Below are positions 19,655-32,531 of a stretch of DNA of 64,000 bases, piece by piece. The notes beneath the pieces are model-generated. The model did not search any database and was not told the DNA's origin. It worked only from the letters and a program-made list of their open reading frames with translations. Source of the stretch: Amylibacter marinus (GTDB lineage Bacteria; Pseudomonadota; Alphaproteobacteria; Rhodobacterales; Rhodobacteraceae); the NCBI RefSeq assembly GCF_030160015.1, contig NZ_BSNN01000008.1, positions 62,001 through 126,000 on the forward strand, written 5' to 3'. Position 1 is the stretch's first letter; the number at the start of each line of letters is the position of its first letter. The translations under genes were made by a program, and so were the position numbers.

Positions 19655-20044
19655 TTAAACCAGCTCGAGCAAGGCCTTTGTATCTGCGATACGCTTGTGT
19701 GCCGCGTCTTTTTCTGATGGATCAGCAGTCTCTGCAGCGGTTGTTGCCGCCTCGACCAAGCCATCAACCAATTCGCGGGTTACATCCGCCACTGGTAGGG
19801 CCTGTTCCGCCAGAACCGATGCATTGGTCGCAGACAGCTCGACAAAGCCACCGGTAACCAAATACTCGCTGGTTTCGTTACCGGCCACCACCCGCAATAC
19901 GCCTGGGCGCAATGTGGTAAGAACCGGCGCGTGATCAGCCATTGCAGTAAAGTCGCCATCGGCACCCGGAATTTGAATTTCGGATGCCTCGATAGAGGCC
20001 AGCTTACGCTCTGGTGACACTAGGTCAAATTGGATCGTAGCCAT
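19655..20044 (-). CDS. atpC: F1 ATP synthase epsilon subunit
   Basis: 129 residues with the N-terminal beta-sandwich (IQFDLVSPERKLASIEASEIQIPGADGDFTAMADHAPVLT) and a short helical C-terminus (DPSEKDAAHKRIADTKALLEL). Epsilon is part of the central stalk and can inhibit ATP hydrolysis; the C-terminal helices are short, as usual in alphaproteobacteria. Last gene of atpHAGDC, 18 bp after atpD, followed by a terminator. Confidence 0.96.
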   Translation of the reverse strand: MATIQFDLVSPERKLASIEASEIQIPGADGDFTAMADHAPVLTTLRPGVLRVVAGNETSEYLVTGGFVELSATNASVLAEQALPVADVTRELVDGLVEAATTAAETADPSEKDAAHKRIADTKALLELV

Positions 20045-20062
20045 GTTTTTGGCCCCTTTCGA

Positions 20063-21514
<1,452 letters not shown>

Positions 21515-22387
21515 TTAAAGCGCTTCCGCGCCCGAGATAATCTCGATCAATTCGTTTGTAATCGCGGCTTGACGTGAACGGTTAAATTCAATCGTCAGTT
21601 TGTCGATCATGTCGCCAGCATTGCGGGTTGCGTTATCCATCGCGGACATACGCGCACCCTGCTCTGATGCACCGTTTTCCAGCAAAGCTGTGAAAACCTG
21701 GGTGGATAGGGCACGAGGCAGCAAGTCTGCCAAGATTTCTTCCTCACCTGGTTCGTAATCATACAAAGGAGCATCTGCACCTTCTTCTGTTTCAAACGAT
21801 GCAGGGATCAGTTGCAGTGCTGTTGGAATTTGGCTCATCACTGATTGGAACTTGTTGTAGAAAATCGTCGCTACATCAAATTCACCAGCGTTGAAGCGGG
21901 CAATGACATCAGTTGCGATATCAGAAGCATTAGCATAGCCAACTTTTTTCACTTCTGAAAGATCGATGTGATCTATCATTAAATCGCCCAAGTCACGTTG
22001 CAATTGCTCGCGACCTTTTTTCCCGACGGTTAGGATTTTCACGGTTTTTCCAGCTGCTTGCAACTCTTCCGCTTTGGCGCGAGCCAATTTAGCGATTGAA
22101 GAGTTAAAGCCACCACACAAGCCACGTTCAGCGGTCGCAACCACCAACAAGTGAACTTGATCATCACCAGAGCCAGCCAGCAACTTTGGCGCGCTATCAG
22201 AACCAGCTGAAGCGCCTGCCAAATTTGCCATCACCGCATTCATGCGGTCAGCATAGGGGCGGCCTGCTTCGGCCGCCTCTTGCGCACGGCGCAGCTTTGC
22301 AGCTGCAACCATTTGCATCGCCTTGGTGATCTTGCGCGTTGACTTAACGCTGTCGATCCGTGTTTTTAGGTCCTTGAGGTTTGGCAT
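21515..22387 (-). CDS. atpG: F1 ATP synthase gamma subunit
   Basis: 290 residues starting [32 protein letters not shown], the N-terminal axle helix, with [12 protein letters not shown] in the Rossmann-like part and the C-terminal helix [17 protein letters not shown]. Gamma is the rotating central shaft of F1. It lies 32 bp after atpA and 18 bp before atpD. Confidence 0.98.
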   Translation of the reverse strand: MPNLKDLKTRIDSVKSTRKITKAMQMVAAAKLRRAQEAAEAGRPYADRMNAVMANLAGASAGSDSAPKLLAGSGDDQVHLLVVATAERGLCGGFNSSIAKLARAKAEELQAAGKTVKILTVGKKGREQLQRDLGDLMIDHIDLSEVKKVGYANASDIATDVIARFNAGEFDVATIFYNKFQSVMSQIPTALQLIPASFETEEGADAPLYDYEPGEEEILADLLPRALSTQVFTALLENGASEQGARMSAMDNATRNAGDMIDKLTIEFNRSRQAAITNELIEIISGAEAL

Positions 22388-22419
22388 CTATCCAAACTCC
22401 TTGTTCCAAAAGGCTTCAG

Positions 22420-23954
<1,535 letters not shown>

Positions 23955-23955
<1 letters not shown>

Positions 23956-24515
23956 TATCCGACCTCTTTCATTACATTTTGAAGATTTGAGAGTTTCGAT
24001 TTGATCGAGCTATCGATCATCTTGGAACCCACTTTTACGATCAATCCACCGATAAGAGTTTCATCGATGGAGCTGTTTATGATTACATCTTTGCCCACGG
24101 TCTTTTTCAAGGTCGCGGCCAATTTCTTTTCCTGAGCGGCCGTTAGCTTCTTAGCGGCAACAACATCTGCAGTAACCTCGCCATTTTCCTCGGAGATCAT
24201 ATCCTTTACGGCTGTGATCAATGCAGGCACCACAAACAGACGGCGCTTTTGCGCCATCAACCCAAGGGTGCTGCCCAACAATGGTGAGAGTTTCATTTTC
24301 TTGGCCAAGGCAGCAACCGCGCCTGCGGCCTCTTCTCGGCTATAAACTGGTGATTTAATCAAATCCTGTAAAGCAGGGTTATCAGCAAGTGCTGCACCCA
24401 ATGCATCAAGATCCTTTTCAACCGCTGGTAATTTCTTGGCGTCTTTCGCCAGATCAAACAGTGCCGTTGCATAACGCGCGGCGACGCCTGATGATATCGA
24501 AGCTGTGTCGGACAC
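23955..24515 (-). CDS. atpH: F1 ATP synthase delta subunit
   Basis: 186 residues from the GTG at 24515 (reading [19 protein letters not shown]). An ATG six bases upstream (24521) overlaps the GGAAGG ribosome site itself, leaving no spacing, whereas the GTG has AAGGA at five bases; relatives also begin with a short S-x-x-ASIS leader. Delta (OSCP type) links F1 to the peripheral stalk. First gene of the F1 operon; the F0 genes are not in this window, which is normal for alphaproteobacteria. Confidence 0.95.
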
Positions 24516-24971
24516 GTGCATCCTTCCGATATAAGTGGGCCTAGGCCCGTTCCCAAATTAAACTAGATGGCTTGCACCTAAGTTTACCCTAATCTCGGCG
24601 CGTGATATCAAAGCTAGGTCCACTGTGCAACTGTGATAAATAGGCCCGTTACATGGCCCAACCCAATGTTTTCAACGACTTAGCAGATTGCCGCGACAAT
24701 CTGCGCAAAATCCATGTGCAAAATGACCATAAATTGGCAAATCATTCCCGCGAAAATTGCCGAATCTTAACAAATATTAATGCGATCTCTGATTTTCTCT
24801 TTAAATCTCTATAGATCTCGACAACTATAATTGAATCACAAAACAGTTCCCGGCCCCAGTCAGATTATGTAATTTTGCGCCAAAATCGTGGGTTTATCAT
24901 TCTAAAATTGACCTTAGTAGAAATTGTCGACACTCTGGCATCATAATTGACCATGATTGGAACACGATATT
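24516..24971. other. 456-bp gene-free region with atp leader palindrome and a hairpin
   Basis: This divergent region must hold the atpHAGDC promoter and that of the M16 peptidase pair. The perfect 12-bp palindrome GGGCCTAGGCCC (24537-24548) lies in the likely atpH leader. Perfect 8-bp arms GCAGATTG / CAATCTGC (24683-24690 and 24697-24704) form a hairpin with a 6-nt loop. The part from about 24765 to 24835 is AT-rich with repeated ATCTCT words. No reading frame of convincing quality, tRNA or known RNA family was recognised. Confidence 0.6.
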
Positions 24972-26252
24972 ATGAAATTTACCGCGCTCTTTGCTTTTCT
25001 TGGGATGATCAGCCATCCCGCTTTGTCTCAAGAGGTGATCGAACTCGAGGATATCGCTGGACTTCATTCCGCCTATGTGATCCCCATTCACGAGCGCAAC
25101 CGTGTGGATGTTCAGGTTATCATTCTATCAGGCACCTATGACGAGGGCGAGGTTTCTGGGATTGCGCATTACACCGAGCATCTGGCCGCACTTTCGGCGG
25201 ATAAGGCGGTGCTACAGCAACCCCGCCAACGCGATCTGAATGCCTCTACCTCGCCGATTTCCATTGTTCATACCAATTCGGGCACCCCAGACGAGATCGA
25301 CAAGATTATGTCTTTGTCGCGCGCAGTGCTGGATACACCAGAGCTTACGGTACCCTTTCAGCTCAGCGAGATTGATATCGTAAAGCGTGAAGTGTTTTAC
25401 AAAGAGCGGGTTGCCCCGATCCGTTGGCTGCGCCGGCGCTCATTGCAAAACCTCTATGGGGCTACATCTGGGCGCGCCGAAGACCCGATTGGCGATATCG
25501 AACAGATCACCATCGAGGGCGCCCTAGATTTCCACGCCCAGCATTACACAGCATCGAACACCATGATCATTATATCTGGCGATATCGATCCCAGTCTTGC
25601 ACAGCAAAAGCTGTCAGAATATTTTGGCGATACCGAAACCACCCGTCAGGTTCCTGATACATGGCTTGATCTGCACCCAACACCCGGTCTGCATCATGTT
25701 GAAAAAATCACCTCGGATCGATTGCTAGACGACAGTATCTCATTCTCGAAATTTTTCGAATTCCCAAACCCCGAGGATGTGCTGTCGATGCAGGCCTCGT
25801 TTTTCATCGCATCAGATATCTATAACTCGCATCTTAATCGCGCACTTTATCTAGAAGGGTTTATCGCTCAGAACTTTTCGCAAGGGTCATATTTGGCTGT
25901 GGATGGTGATTTGGAATACAATGCATTTTTGGTACCCTTCGAGGGCGTTAGCCTAGAGGAGGCCTTGGCTGGGTTGGAAACCGCCATTGCGAACCTCCAA
26001 GATGCCACCATCACCAGTGACGAAATCGCCATCGCCCGCGCCAAAAACGTGGCCTATACCAAGTCCTTAGAAAACAGCCCTCGCGCTTATCTGGATTTTT
26101 TCCAGAACCTAGGCTCGGATGGATTGCCCCCCGTTTCCCCATCGCAATTTTCCCAGATGATAAAAGACGCCCCCGACAGCGAGGTGTTACGCTTCATCGA
26201 GGCCTTTGCATCTAACAGCCCAACAGCCGCCGTTTTAGCAAAGGCAAATTAA
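24972..26252 (+). CDS. M16 family zinc metallopeptidase, active partner
   Basis: 426 residues from the ATG at 24972, with a signal peptide (MKFTALFAFLGMISHPALSQ). The inverted zinc motif HYTEH (66-70) identifies an M16 (pitrilysin/insulinase) peptidase; the downstream EIDIVKREVFYKE region supplies the usual third ligand and charged helix. The size fits the half-length M16B type that works as a two-subunit clamp. An upstream TTG at 24957 is in frame but gives a worse signal peptide. Its stop is one base before the ATG of the partner gene. Confidence 0.88.
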   Translation: MKFTALFAFLGMISHPALSQEVIELEDIAGLHSAYVIPIHERNRVDVQVIILSGTYDEGEVSGIAHYTEHLAALSADKAVLQQPRQRDLNASTSPISIVHTNSGTPDEIDKIMSLSRAVLDTPELTVPFQLSEIDIVKREVFYKERVAPIRWLRRRSLQNLYGATSGRAEDPIGDIEQITIEGALDFHAQHYTASNTMIIISGDIDPSLAQQKLSEYFGDTETTRQVPDTWLDLHPTPGLHHVEKITSDRLLDDSISFSKFFEFPNPEDVLSMQASFFIASDIYNSHLNRALYLEGFIAQNFSQGSYLAVDGDLEYNAFLVPFEGVSLEEALAGLETAIANLQDATITSDEIAIARAKNVAYTKSLENSPRAYLDFFQNLGSDGLPPVSPSQFSQMIKDAPDSEVLRFIEAFASNSPTAAVLAKAN

Positions 26253-26253
26253 C

Positions 26254-27594
26254 ATGAAACTCTCACTTTTAACCGTTTTGTCCGTTGTTGTATCCCTTAT
26301 CCTTGGCACCACACATAGCGCGACTGCGCAACAATCCTCTTATCCGATCACCATCCTAAGCGGGCTAGACCGCGGCCAAGCCAGTGTCAGCCTGGTCTGG
26401 AATATCAATTTTGAAAACGCCGCCCAAGAGCGCGCCCTGCATGTCCTGTTGTTAACCAAATTAAATGCAGGCTCCCCGGCACTGGATGCCAGCGAATCCC
26501 AAGACTTTCGTACAATCAACAGCGCGGAATTCCTGATCGGCGGATCGCCAAACCATTTGGTTTTAACTCTTTTAGCTCCGCACGAGACCTTTGATCAGGT
26601 GGTTGATCACGCCGCCGAGAAGCTGGCAAATAAGGAAATTGACCCCAAGTGGTTAAAACGAATTGCGCGCAATTTTCGCCCAATCCCATCTAGCAAGGTG
26701 CGTCGCCCAGAAAACGTAGAGGCCGAACTTACAAACTATATTCTATTTGGCGGTGATGGCGGCGCTACCCCCCCACTGACGGATGTCCATCAAATCATTT
26801 TGCAAGCACCAGATCAGATCATCTTAAATTCCCAAGAGTACAGCTTCGGGGATGTGCCCACGCGACTGAAGGATGCCTTTGGTCCGCCAACTACCGAAAA
26901 CCAGGCCCTGCAACCGCATCAACCTAACCCCCTGCCCGCGGGGCTGATTTATGTATCAGACCCAGAAGCCTCGGAAACATTGGTATTTTTGGCCAACAGC
27001 CAAGAATTTAGCACCGATACCAACCAAGCCGCGGCAGATGTTCTGTACAAGTATATGGGCTATGGCCCAGGGTCAGAGATGTTTCGAATTGTGCGCCAAG
27101 AACAGCGGGCCTCTTATGATCCGCGCTCGCATTTTACACAGCTGGGCAACCGGCTGGTTCTCTCGGGGCTCAGCGCCACAACCGAGGCAGAAATCTGGCA
27201 GGACACCCACCAAGTGATTGAACAAATTTACCGCGATGCCCGCAACGGGAAAAGCACGGCCGAGGGCTTGGAAAATTCCAAGAATTCGATGCTTAATGCG
27301 TTGATCGGCAATTTACGTCGTGAACCCAACTGGCTGGCGGCGCGCTATCTAGAGCAGTACCCAGAACGTCCCCCAGAGGGCGCAATTCAATTAGGCCTAT
27401 TGGGAGCCAGCTTTGACCTAGAGGTTGAGCAGCTAAACCAATTAGCGCCAGAGGCGTTGAAACCTATCGATCAGATGCTCACGATTGTTATGGGCGGAGG
27501 TACAGAGCCACCCGCGGAATTGCGCAACGGAAATTTTTGCCAGTTGGAGATCGGCCAGCCCCTATCGGTCTGTCTGGATCAGCTATCTGATTGA
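26254..27594 (+). CDS. M16 family peptidase-like protein, inactive partner
   Basis: 446 residues with a signal peptide ending near HSATAQ. The fold-level pattern of M16 proteins is present (an N-terminal [19 protein letters not shown] strand and helix and a C-terminal half with [21 protein letters not shown]), but no HxxEH motif occurs, so it cannot bind zinc in the normal way. In M16B heterodimers one subunit carries zinc and the other substrate-binding Arg and Tyr; the RQEQRASYD segment is a plausible counterpart. The start is one base from the stop of the active partner. Its 3' end overlaps the convergent methyltransferase by 16 bp. Confidence 0.85.
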   Translation: MKLSLLTVLSVVVSLILGTTHSATAQQSSYPITILSGLDRGQASVSLVWNINFENAAQERALHVLLLTKLNAGSPALDASESQDFRTINSAEFLIGGSPNHLVLTLLAPHETFDQVVDHAAEKLANKEIDPKWLKRIARNFRPIPSSKVRRPENVEAELTNYILFGGDGGATPPLTDVHQIILQAPDQIILNSQEYSFGDVPTRLKDAFGPPTTENQALQPHQPNPLPAGLIYVSDPEASETLVFLANSQEFSTDTNQAAADVLYKYMGYGPGSEMFRIVRQEQRASYDPRSHFTQLGNRLVLSGLSATTEAEIWQDTHQVIEQIYRDARNGKSTAEGLENSKNSMLNALIGNLRREPNWLAARYLEQYPERPPEGAIQLGLLGASFDLEVEQLNQLAPEALKPIDQMLTIVMGGGTEPPAELRNGNFCQLEIGQPLSVCLDQLSD

Positions 27595-28364
27595 TCAAGG
27601 GTTTGCGGTTTATAGCCGCGCACCGGTTGATTGGGCGGGGCCGCAATACCACCCAGTACCTTTAGCGGTCGCTTTACCGCCTGTCCCAACCCGACCTTGG
27701 GGCGGGCATAAACTCGTTTGGTGGCTTCGATCATCACCACACCAGCCGCCAAGGGCACAACGCCGCGCAGACCAAAGCCCTCCCAATATTTCGCAAATCG
27801 TAACCAAAATGGCCGGTGGCTGGGCGGAAAGAACAGCGCCGATACATGCCTCTCTACCAAAAAATTATGACTGCGCAATTGGGATTCCAGCTGACCCAAG
27901 CTGTAGGGGCGGCCAAATCCAAAGGGGGTTTTATCACTGCGCGCCCATAGGCCTGAACGATTGGGTACAATAAACAAAACCGACCCCCCAGGGCCAAGAA
28001 CACGCCAGATTTCATTCAATAGCTCACTTTGATTATCGCAGGTTTCTAGCCCGTGCAGCACAACCAATTTATCAATGAATCCATTTGCAACGGGCCAAGA
28101 TGTTTCTGGGGTCAGGACTGAATGATTTTCTTGCCCCTCGGGCCAAGGCATCACCCCTTGTTGTCCAGGCATCAGGCATAGAACACGCCGCGCGGGTTTT
28201 AAAAACGGACGCAACATCGGTGCTGCGAAACCAAATCCAGCAACAGTTTGACCCTTACTATCCCCCCAGATTTTTTCGACCTGTTCACGCAATGCACGCT
28301 GTGCGATGCGCCCAAGTTTGGTGCGATAATAAAACTTGCGTAGATCTATTACATCCAAGTGCAT
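27579..28364 (-). CDS. Class I SAM-dependent methyltransferase-like protein
   Basis: 261 residues. The central part, [31 protein letters not shown], is the post-motif region of Methyltransf_11-type enzymes. The glycine-rich motif I is poor: [12 protein letters not shown] stands where E/DxGxGxG is expected, so SAM binding may be atypical. Substrate unknown. Roseobacters commonly keep this gene divergent from gloB, as here (63 bp between starts). Confidence 0.75.
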   Translation of the reverse strand: MHLDVIDLRKFYYRTKLGRIAQRALREQVEKIWGDSKGQTVAGFGFAAPMLRPFLKPARRVLCLMPGQQGVMPWPEGQENHSVLTPETSWPVANGFIDKLVVLHGLETCDNQSELLNEIWRVLGPGGSVLFIVPNRSGLWARSDKTPFGFGRPYSLGQLESQLRSHNFLVERHVSALFFPPSHRPFWLRFAKYWEGFGLRGVVPLAAGVVMIEATKRVYARPKVGLGQAVKRPLKVLGGIAAPPNQPVRGYKPQTLDQSDS

Positions 28365-28427
28365 TGCGGTGCTCGTGCCTATCTGGTTTAGTCTGCCTAT
28401 CTGTAACTGAATTGCGATCGAATATCT

Positions 28428-29195
28428 ATGACCTTAGACATTACCATAATCCCCTGTTTGTCCGACAACTATGCCTATCTGCTTCGCTGTTGCGATACAA
28501 ATGAGGTGGCGGTGGTGGATGTGCCCGCGGCGGGCCCGATTTTAGCAGAGTTAAGGCGCCAAAAACTGACACTGAGACAGATATTCATAACCCATCACCA
28601 CGCTGACCACATTGATGGTGTGGCCGAAGTGGTTGCAAAAACAGGGGCCCGTGTGATTGGGGCGATGGCCGATGCCCATCGCCTGCCGCCATTGGATCAT
28701 GCACTAAAGGATGGCGATACCCTTATGCTTGGGACCTGCAAGGCGGAGGTATTTGATGTTTATGGGCATACCATCGGGCATATTGCATTTCATTTTCCAA
28801 CCGAGCGCGCAGTTTTCAGCGCCGACAGCCTAATGGCACTGGGCTGTGGGCGGGTAAATGAGGGCACCCATGATCAAATGTGGCAGACACTGTTGAAATT
28901 TAAGGCACTGCCTACGGATACATTGGTTTATTCGGGGCATGAATATACCGCCAGTAACGCAAAATTTGCGCTGAGTGTTGATCCACAAAACTCCGATCTG
29001 ATTGCGCGCGCGGCAGAAATAACGGCCACCCGGGCAAGGGGTGAATTTTGTGTCCCCTCATCCATGGCACTAGAGTTGGCCACAAATCCGTTTTTGCGCG
29101 CCGATACCCCCACACTAAAGGCGGCAATCGGTATGGCAGAGCAAAGCGATGCCGCCTGTTTCAGCGCATTGCGCACCGCCAAGGATAACTTCTGA
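28428..29195 (+). CDS. gloB: Hydroxyacylglutathione hydrolase (glyoxalase II)
   Basis: 255 residues, metallo-beta-lactamase fold. The motif [10 protein letters not shown] gives metal ligands His56, His58, Asp60 and His61; [12 protein letters not shown] and [14 protein letters not shown] carry further ligands and glutathione contacts. It hydrolyses S-lactoylglutathione to lactate and glutathione in methylglyoxal detoxification. The stop overlaps the next start by one base (TGATG). Confidence 0.94.
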   Translation: MTLDITIIPCLSDNYAYLLRCCDTNEVAVVDVPAAGPILAELRRQKLTLRQIFITHHHADHIDGVAEVVAKTGARVIGAMADAHRLPPLDHALKDGDTLMLGTCKAEVFDVYGHTIGHIAFHFPTERAVFSADSLMALGCGRVNEGTHDQMWQTLLKFKALPTDTLVYSGHEYTASNAKFALSVDPQNSDLIARAAEITATRARGEFCVPSSMALELATNPFLRADTPTLKAAIGMAEQSDAACFSALRTAKDNF

Positions 29196-29974
29196 TGGGT
29201 CTTTCAAATTGGTTTCCCCAATCCCCCGCCGCCGAGGTCCAATCTGGCACTCTTCAGGTTGGCTGGATGTTAACCGAAACCAAGGCAGGCATTGTCTATT
29301 ACCCGCCAGAGCGGGTTCGCTCGGCCAGTATGAATAAGGGACATGCGAAATCTGCCTCTAGATGCCCTGCCATTATTGATATGGAAAGCCGCCATTTTGT
29401 TGTTCGTGTGCCCTTTGATTTACACCTGCGCTTTAGCCGCGATAAATCGGGCAAACCAGGGTTGCGGAATATTCTGGGCGATAAATCCCCAGTACGACCA
29501 TCCATTTTAAACAAGGTCTTGCACGTGACCAAAGAAAGTGAGTGGCGATACGCAGACAAGCCGTCAATTCAGGTCAGCCTACCCTATCTGTTTATTGCAG
29601 ACGAACCCACCTATATGACACAGCTTGATGCCTTTATGCATTATCGCAAAACGCCCCTACCAGGGACAATATTTGGTGGCCGCTTTCCGATCGATGTCTG
29701 GCCGCGCCCCTTGATGTGGGCCTTTGAGTGGCACGACATACAAGAGGATCTCATTTTGAAGCGCGGCGATCCGTGGTTTTATTTGAAATTTGAAACCACC
29801 CCCCAAAACCGGCCCGTTTCGCTGGTCGAGGCCACATCAACACCAGAACTTGAGGCCTATCTCAGGCATCTTTCGTCGGCAGTAAACTATGTTAACCAAT
29901 CGTTTTCATTGTTTAAAGAGGCGAAAAAAGTGCGCCCCGCGCAACTGTTAGTCCCTAAAAAACACACAAAATAG
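29195..29974 (+). CDS. Unrecognised conserved-looking protein between gloB and clpA
   Basis: 259 residues, not assigned to any family I recognise. No signal peptide or transmembrane helix is visible. It is rich in Trp, Tyr, Phe and Pro, with blocks such as MESRHFVVRVPFDLHLRF, RYADKPSIQVSLPYLF and GGRFPIDVWPRPLMWAFEW that read like a folded beta-rich enzyme or binding domain. The ATG overlaps the gloB stop by one base, so it is translationally coupled to gloB and clearly real. Function unknown. Confidence 0.8.
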   Translation: MGLSNWFPQSPAAEVQSGTLQVGWMLTETKAGIVYYPPERVRSASMNKGHAKSASRCPAIIDMESRHFVVRVPFDLHLRFSRDKSGKPGLRNILGDKSPVRPSILNKVLHVTKESEWRYADKPSIQVSLPYLFIADEPTYMTQLDAFMHYRKTPLPGTIFGGRFPIDVWPRPLMWAFEWHDIQEDLILKRGDPWFYLKFETTPQNRPVSLVEATSTPELEAYLRHLSSAVNYVNQSFSLFKEAKKVRPAQLLVPKKHTK

Positions 29975-30109
29975 AGATTTTTCATCACTCAAGCGTGAAT
30001 TTTTAAATTTTCCGCTTGAAGCTTAGGGAAATTGAGAGAAATCTAGGGTTAGGTATTTCGGATAACTTGGACCATCGTCCACAGAAATACATTGAAAGGT
30101 ACGGTAAAG

Positions 30110-32428
30110 ATGCCCTCATTTTCGAGCAGTTTAGAAAACGCAATTCACATGTCACTTGGCTATGCCGCAGAACGCAAGCACGAGCTGGCCACCTTGGAAC
30201 ATCTTTTACTGGCTTTGTTAGAAGAGCCCGACGCCGCACGCGTTATGCGCGCTTGTGGCGTATCGATCTCCAACCTGCGCGCAAAATTGCTAAACTTTCT
30301 CGATACCGAATTGGACAGCTTGGTCACAGATGTTGATGGGTTGGAATCCTCGCCCACCACCGCCTTTCAGCGGGTTATTCAACGCGCTGCAATTCATGTT
30401 CAAAGCTCTGGTCGCCAAGAGGTGACCGGTGCCAACGTCTTGGTGGCTATTTTTGCCGAACGAGAAAGCCATGCGGCCTATTTCTTGCAGGAACAAGATA
30501 TGACCCGCTATGATGCCGTTAACTTCATTGCTCATGGGCTGGCCAAGGATGCATCTCTAAATGAGGCACGCGAGGTCGCAGGTGCCGACGATATCGAGAA
30601 TGTCGAAACCGATAACGCCGTTGAAGAGGCCGAAACTGCATTGGCGAAATATTGTGTCAATCTTAACGCCAGAGCCGTAGAAGGCCAGATTGATCCGTTG
30701 ATCGGGCGTAGCCATGAAATAGAACGCTGTATCCAAGTGTTGTGTCGCCGCCGGAAAAACAACCCCATTTTGGTCGGTGACCCCGGCGTAGGTAAAACCG
30801 CCATCGCAGAGGGGCTGGCCGTGCAGATCGTGAATGGCGAAACCCCTGAAATACTGGAAGAGACAACAATCTATTCACTGGATATGGGGGCGCTATTGGC
30901 AGGCACGCGCTACCGCGGTGATTTCGAAGAACGCCTAAAGGCGGTAATGACAGAGCTGGAAGACCATCCAGATGCGGTGCTGTTCATCGATGAAATCCAT
31001 ACAGTTATTGGTGCGGGTGCCACGTCAGGGGGCGCGATGGATGCCTCGAACTTGCTGAAACCTGCGCTTCAAGGCGGCAAGCTGCGCTGTATGGGATCAA
31101 CCACCTATAAAGAGTATCGTCAACATTTCGAAAAAGATCGCGCATTGGCCCGTCGTTTCCAAAAAATCGATGTGAACGAGCCAACGGTTGAGGATGCCAT
31201 CAAAATTCTACGCGGGCTAAAACCACATTTCGAAGAGCATCACGATGTGAAGTATTCCTTGGATGCGCTGAAAACCGCGGTTGAATTATCGGCTCGCTAC
31301 ATTCACGACCGTAAATTGCCCGACAAGGCCATCGATGTGATCGACGAAGCAGGCGCGCGCCAGCGGGTGTTGCCGATCAAGAAACGGCGCAAATCCCTTG
31401 GCGTGAAAGAAATCGAGGATGTGGTTGCAAAAATCGCCCGCATTCCGGCCAAAAACGTGTCGCGTGATGATGCAGAGTTATTAAAGGATTTAGAAAGTTC
31501 GCTGAAGCGTGTGGTCTTTGGCCAAGACAATGCCATCGAGGCGCTATCCTCGGCGATCAAACTGGCCCGTGCGGGGCTGCGTGAGCCCGAAAAACCCATC
31601 GGCAACTACCTGTTCGCAGGGCCAACGGGTGTCGGGAAAACAGAAGTCGCAAAACAGCTGGCCGATACGCTCGGCGTCGAATTGATCCGCTTTGACATGT
31701 CAGAGTACATGGAAAAACATGCAATCAGCCGCTTGATCGGTGCTCCTCCTGGCTATGTCGGCTTTGACCAAGGTGGGTTGTTGACAGACGGGGTAGATCA
31801 AAATCCGCATTGTGTGTTGCTGTTGGATGAGATCGAAAAGGCCCATCCAGATGTGTTTAACATTTTGCTACAGGTGATGGATCACGGCAAACTTACAGAC
31901 CATAATGGCCGCACCACCGATTTTAGGAATGTCGTTTTGATCATGACATCCAATGCCGGTGCATCCGAACAGGCCAAAGAGGCCATCGGGTTCGGCCGTG
32001 ACCGCCGCGAAGGCGAAGATACCGCAGCAATCGAACGCACGTTTAGCCCGGAATTCCGCAACCGATTGGATGCCATCATCAGCTTTGCTGCCCTAAGCAA
32101 AGATGTGATCATCAAGGTGGTCGACAAATTCGTGCTACAGCTAGAGGCTCAGCTGATGGATCGCAATGTGACGTTCGAGCTAACGCCAGAGGCAGCTGGT
32201 TGGCTGGCGGATAAGGGCTACGATTCTAAAATGGGTGCCCGCCCTCTATCGCGGGTGATCCAAGAGCATTTAAAGAAACCGCTGGCCGAGGAGCTGTTGT
32301 TTGGCAAGCTGTCCAAGGGGGGGCTGGTTGTGGTGCGCCTGCGCGATGGCAAACTGGATTTAAAACTGGTACCACCAGAAAATCCAAAAATATCGAAGAA
32401 AAAGCCCCCACTTTTAACCGCAGATTAA
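30110..32428 (+). CDS. clpA: ATP-dependent Clp protease ATP-binding subunit ClpA
   Basis: 772 residues from the ATG at 30110. N-terminal Clp repeat domain (SSSLENAIHMSLGYAAERKHELATLEHLL), first AAA+ module with Walker A GDPGVGKT near 223-230, second with GPTGVGKTE near 505-513, and the ClpP-docking loop IGFG near 626-629, which separates it from ClpB. It unfolds proteins and feeds them to ClpP. No clpS is seen next to it. An in-frame start at 30092 adds six residues of unconserved sequence. Confidence 0.96.
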   Translation: MPSFSSSLENAIHMSLGYAAERKHELATLEHLLLALLEEPDAARVMRACGVSISNLRAKLLNFLDTELDSLVTDVDGLESSPTTAFQRVIQRAAIHVQSSGRQEVTGANVLVAIFAERESHAAYFLQEQDMTRYDAVNFIAHGLAKDASLNEAREVAGADDIENVETDNAVEEAETALAKYCVNLNARAVEGQIDPLIGRSHEIERCIQVLCRRRKNNPILVGDPGVGKTAIAEGLAVQIVNGETPEILEETTIYSLDMGALLAGTRYRGDFEERLKAVMTELEDHPDAVLFIDEIHTVIGAGATSGGAMDASNLLKPALQGGKLRCMGSTTYKEYRQHFEKDRALARRFQKIDVNEPTVEDAIKILRGLKPHFEEHHDVKYSLDALKTAVELSARYIHDRKLPDKAIDVIDEAGARQRVLPIKKRRKSLGVKEIEDVVAKIARIPAKNVSRDDAELLKDLESSLKRVVFGQDNAIEALSSAIKLARAGLREPEKPIGNYLFAGPTGVGKTEVAKQLADTLGVELIRFDMSEYMEKHAISRLIGAPPGYVGFDQGGLLTDGVDQNPHCVLLLDEIEKAHPDVFNILLQVMDHGKLTDHNGRTTDFRNVVLIMTSNAGASEQAKEAIGFGRDRREGEDTAAIERTFSPEFRNRLDAIISFAALSKDVIIKVVDKFVLQLEAQLMDRNVTFELTPEAAGWLADKGYDSKMGARPLSRVIQEHLKKPLAEELLFGKLSKGGLVVVRLRDGKLDLKLVPPENPKISKKKPPLLTAD

Positions 32429-32434
32429 CCAACC

Positions 32435-32456
32435 TGCGCCGCGTAACTGCGGCGCA
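32435..32456. other. Hairpin directly after clpA
   Basis: Perfect 8-bp arms TGCGCCGC / GCGGCGCA with a 6-nt loop start 7 bp after the clpA stop. It is GC-rich enough to be a terminator stem or a 3' stability element, but no T run follows. Confidence 0.5.
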
Positions 32457-32531
32457 ACGCCCTAAGTGTGTGTATTTTCACTTGCAGTTTATTTTTTTCC
32501 CCCTAGCGTGATGCATGGGGAAACGAAATTT

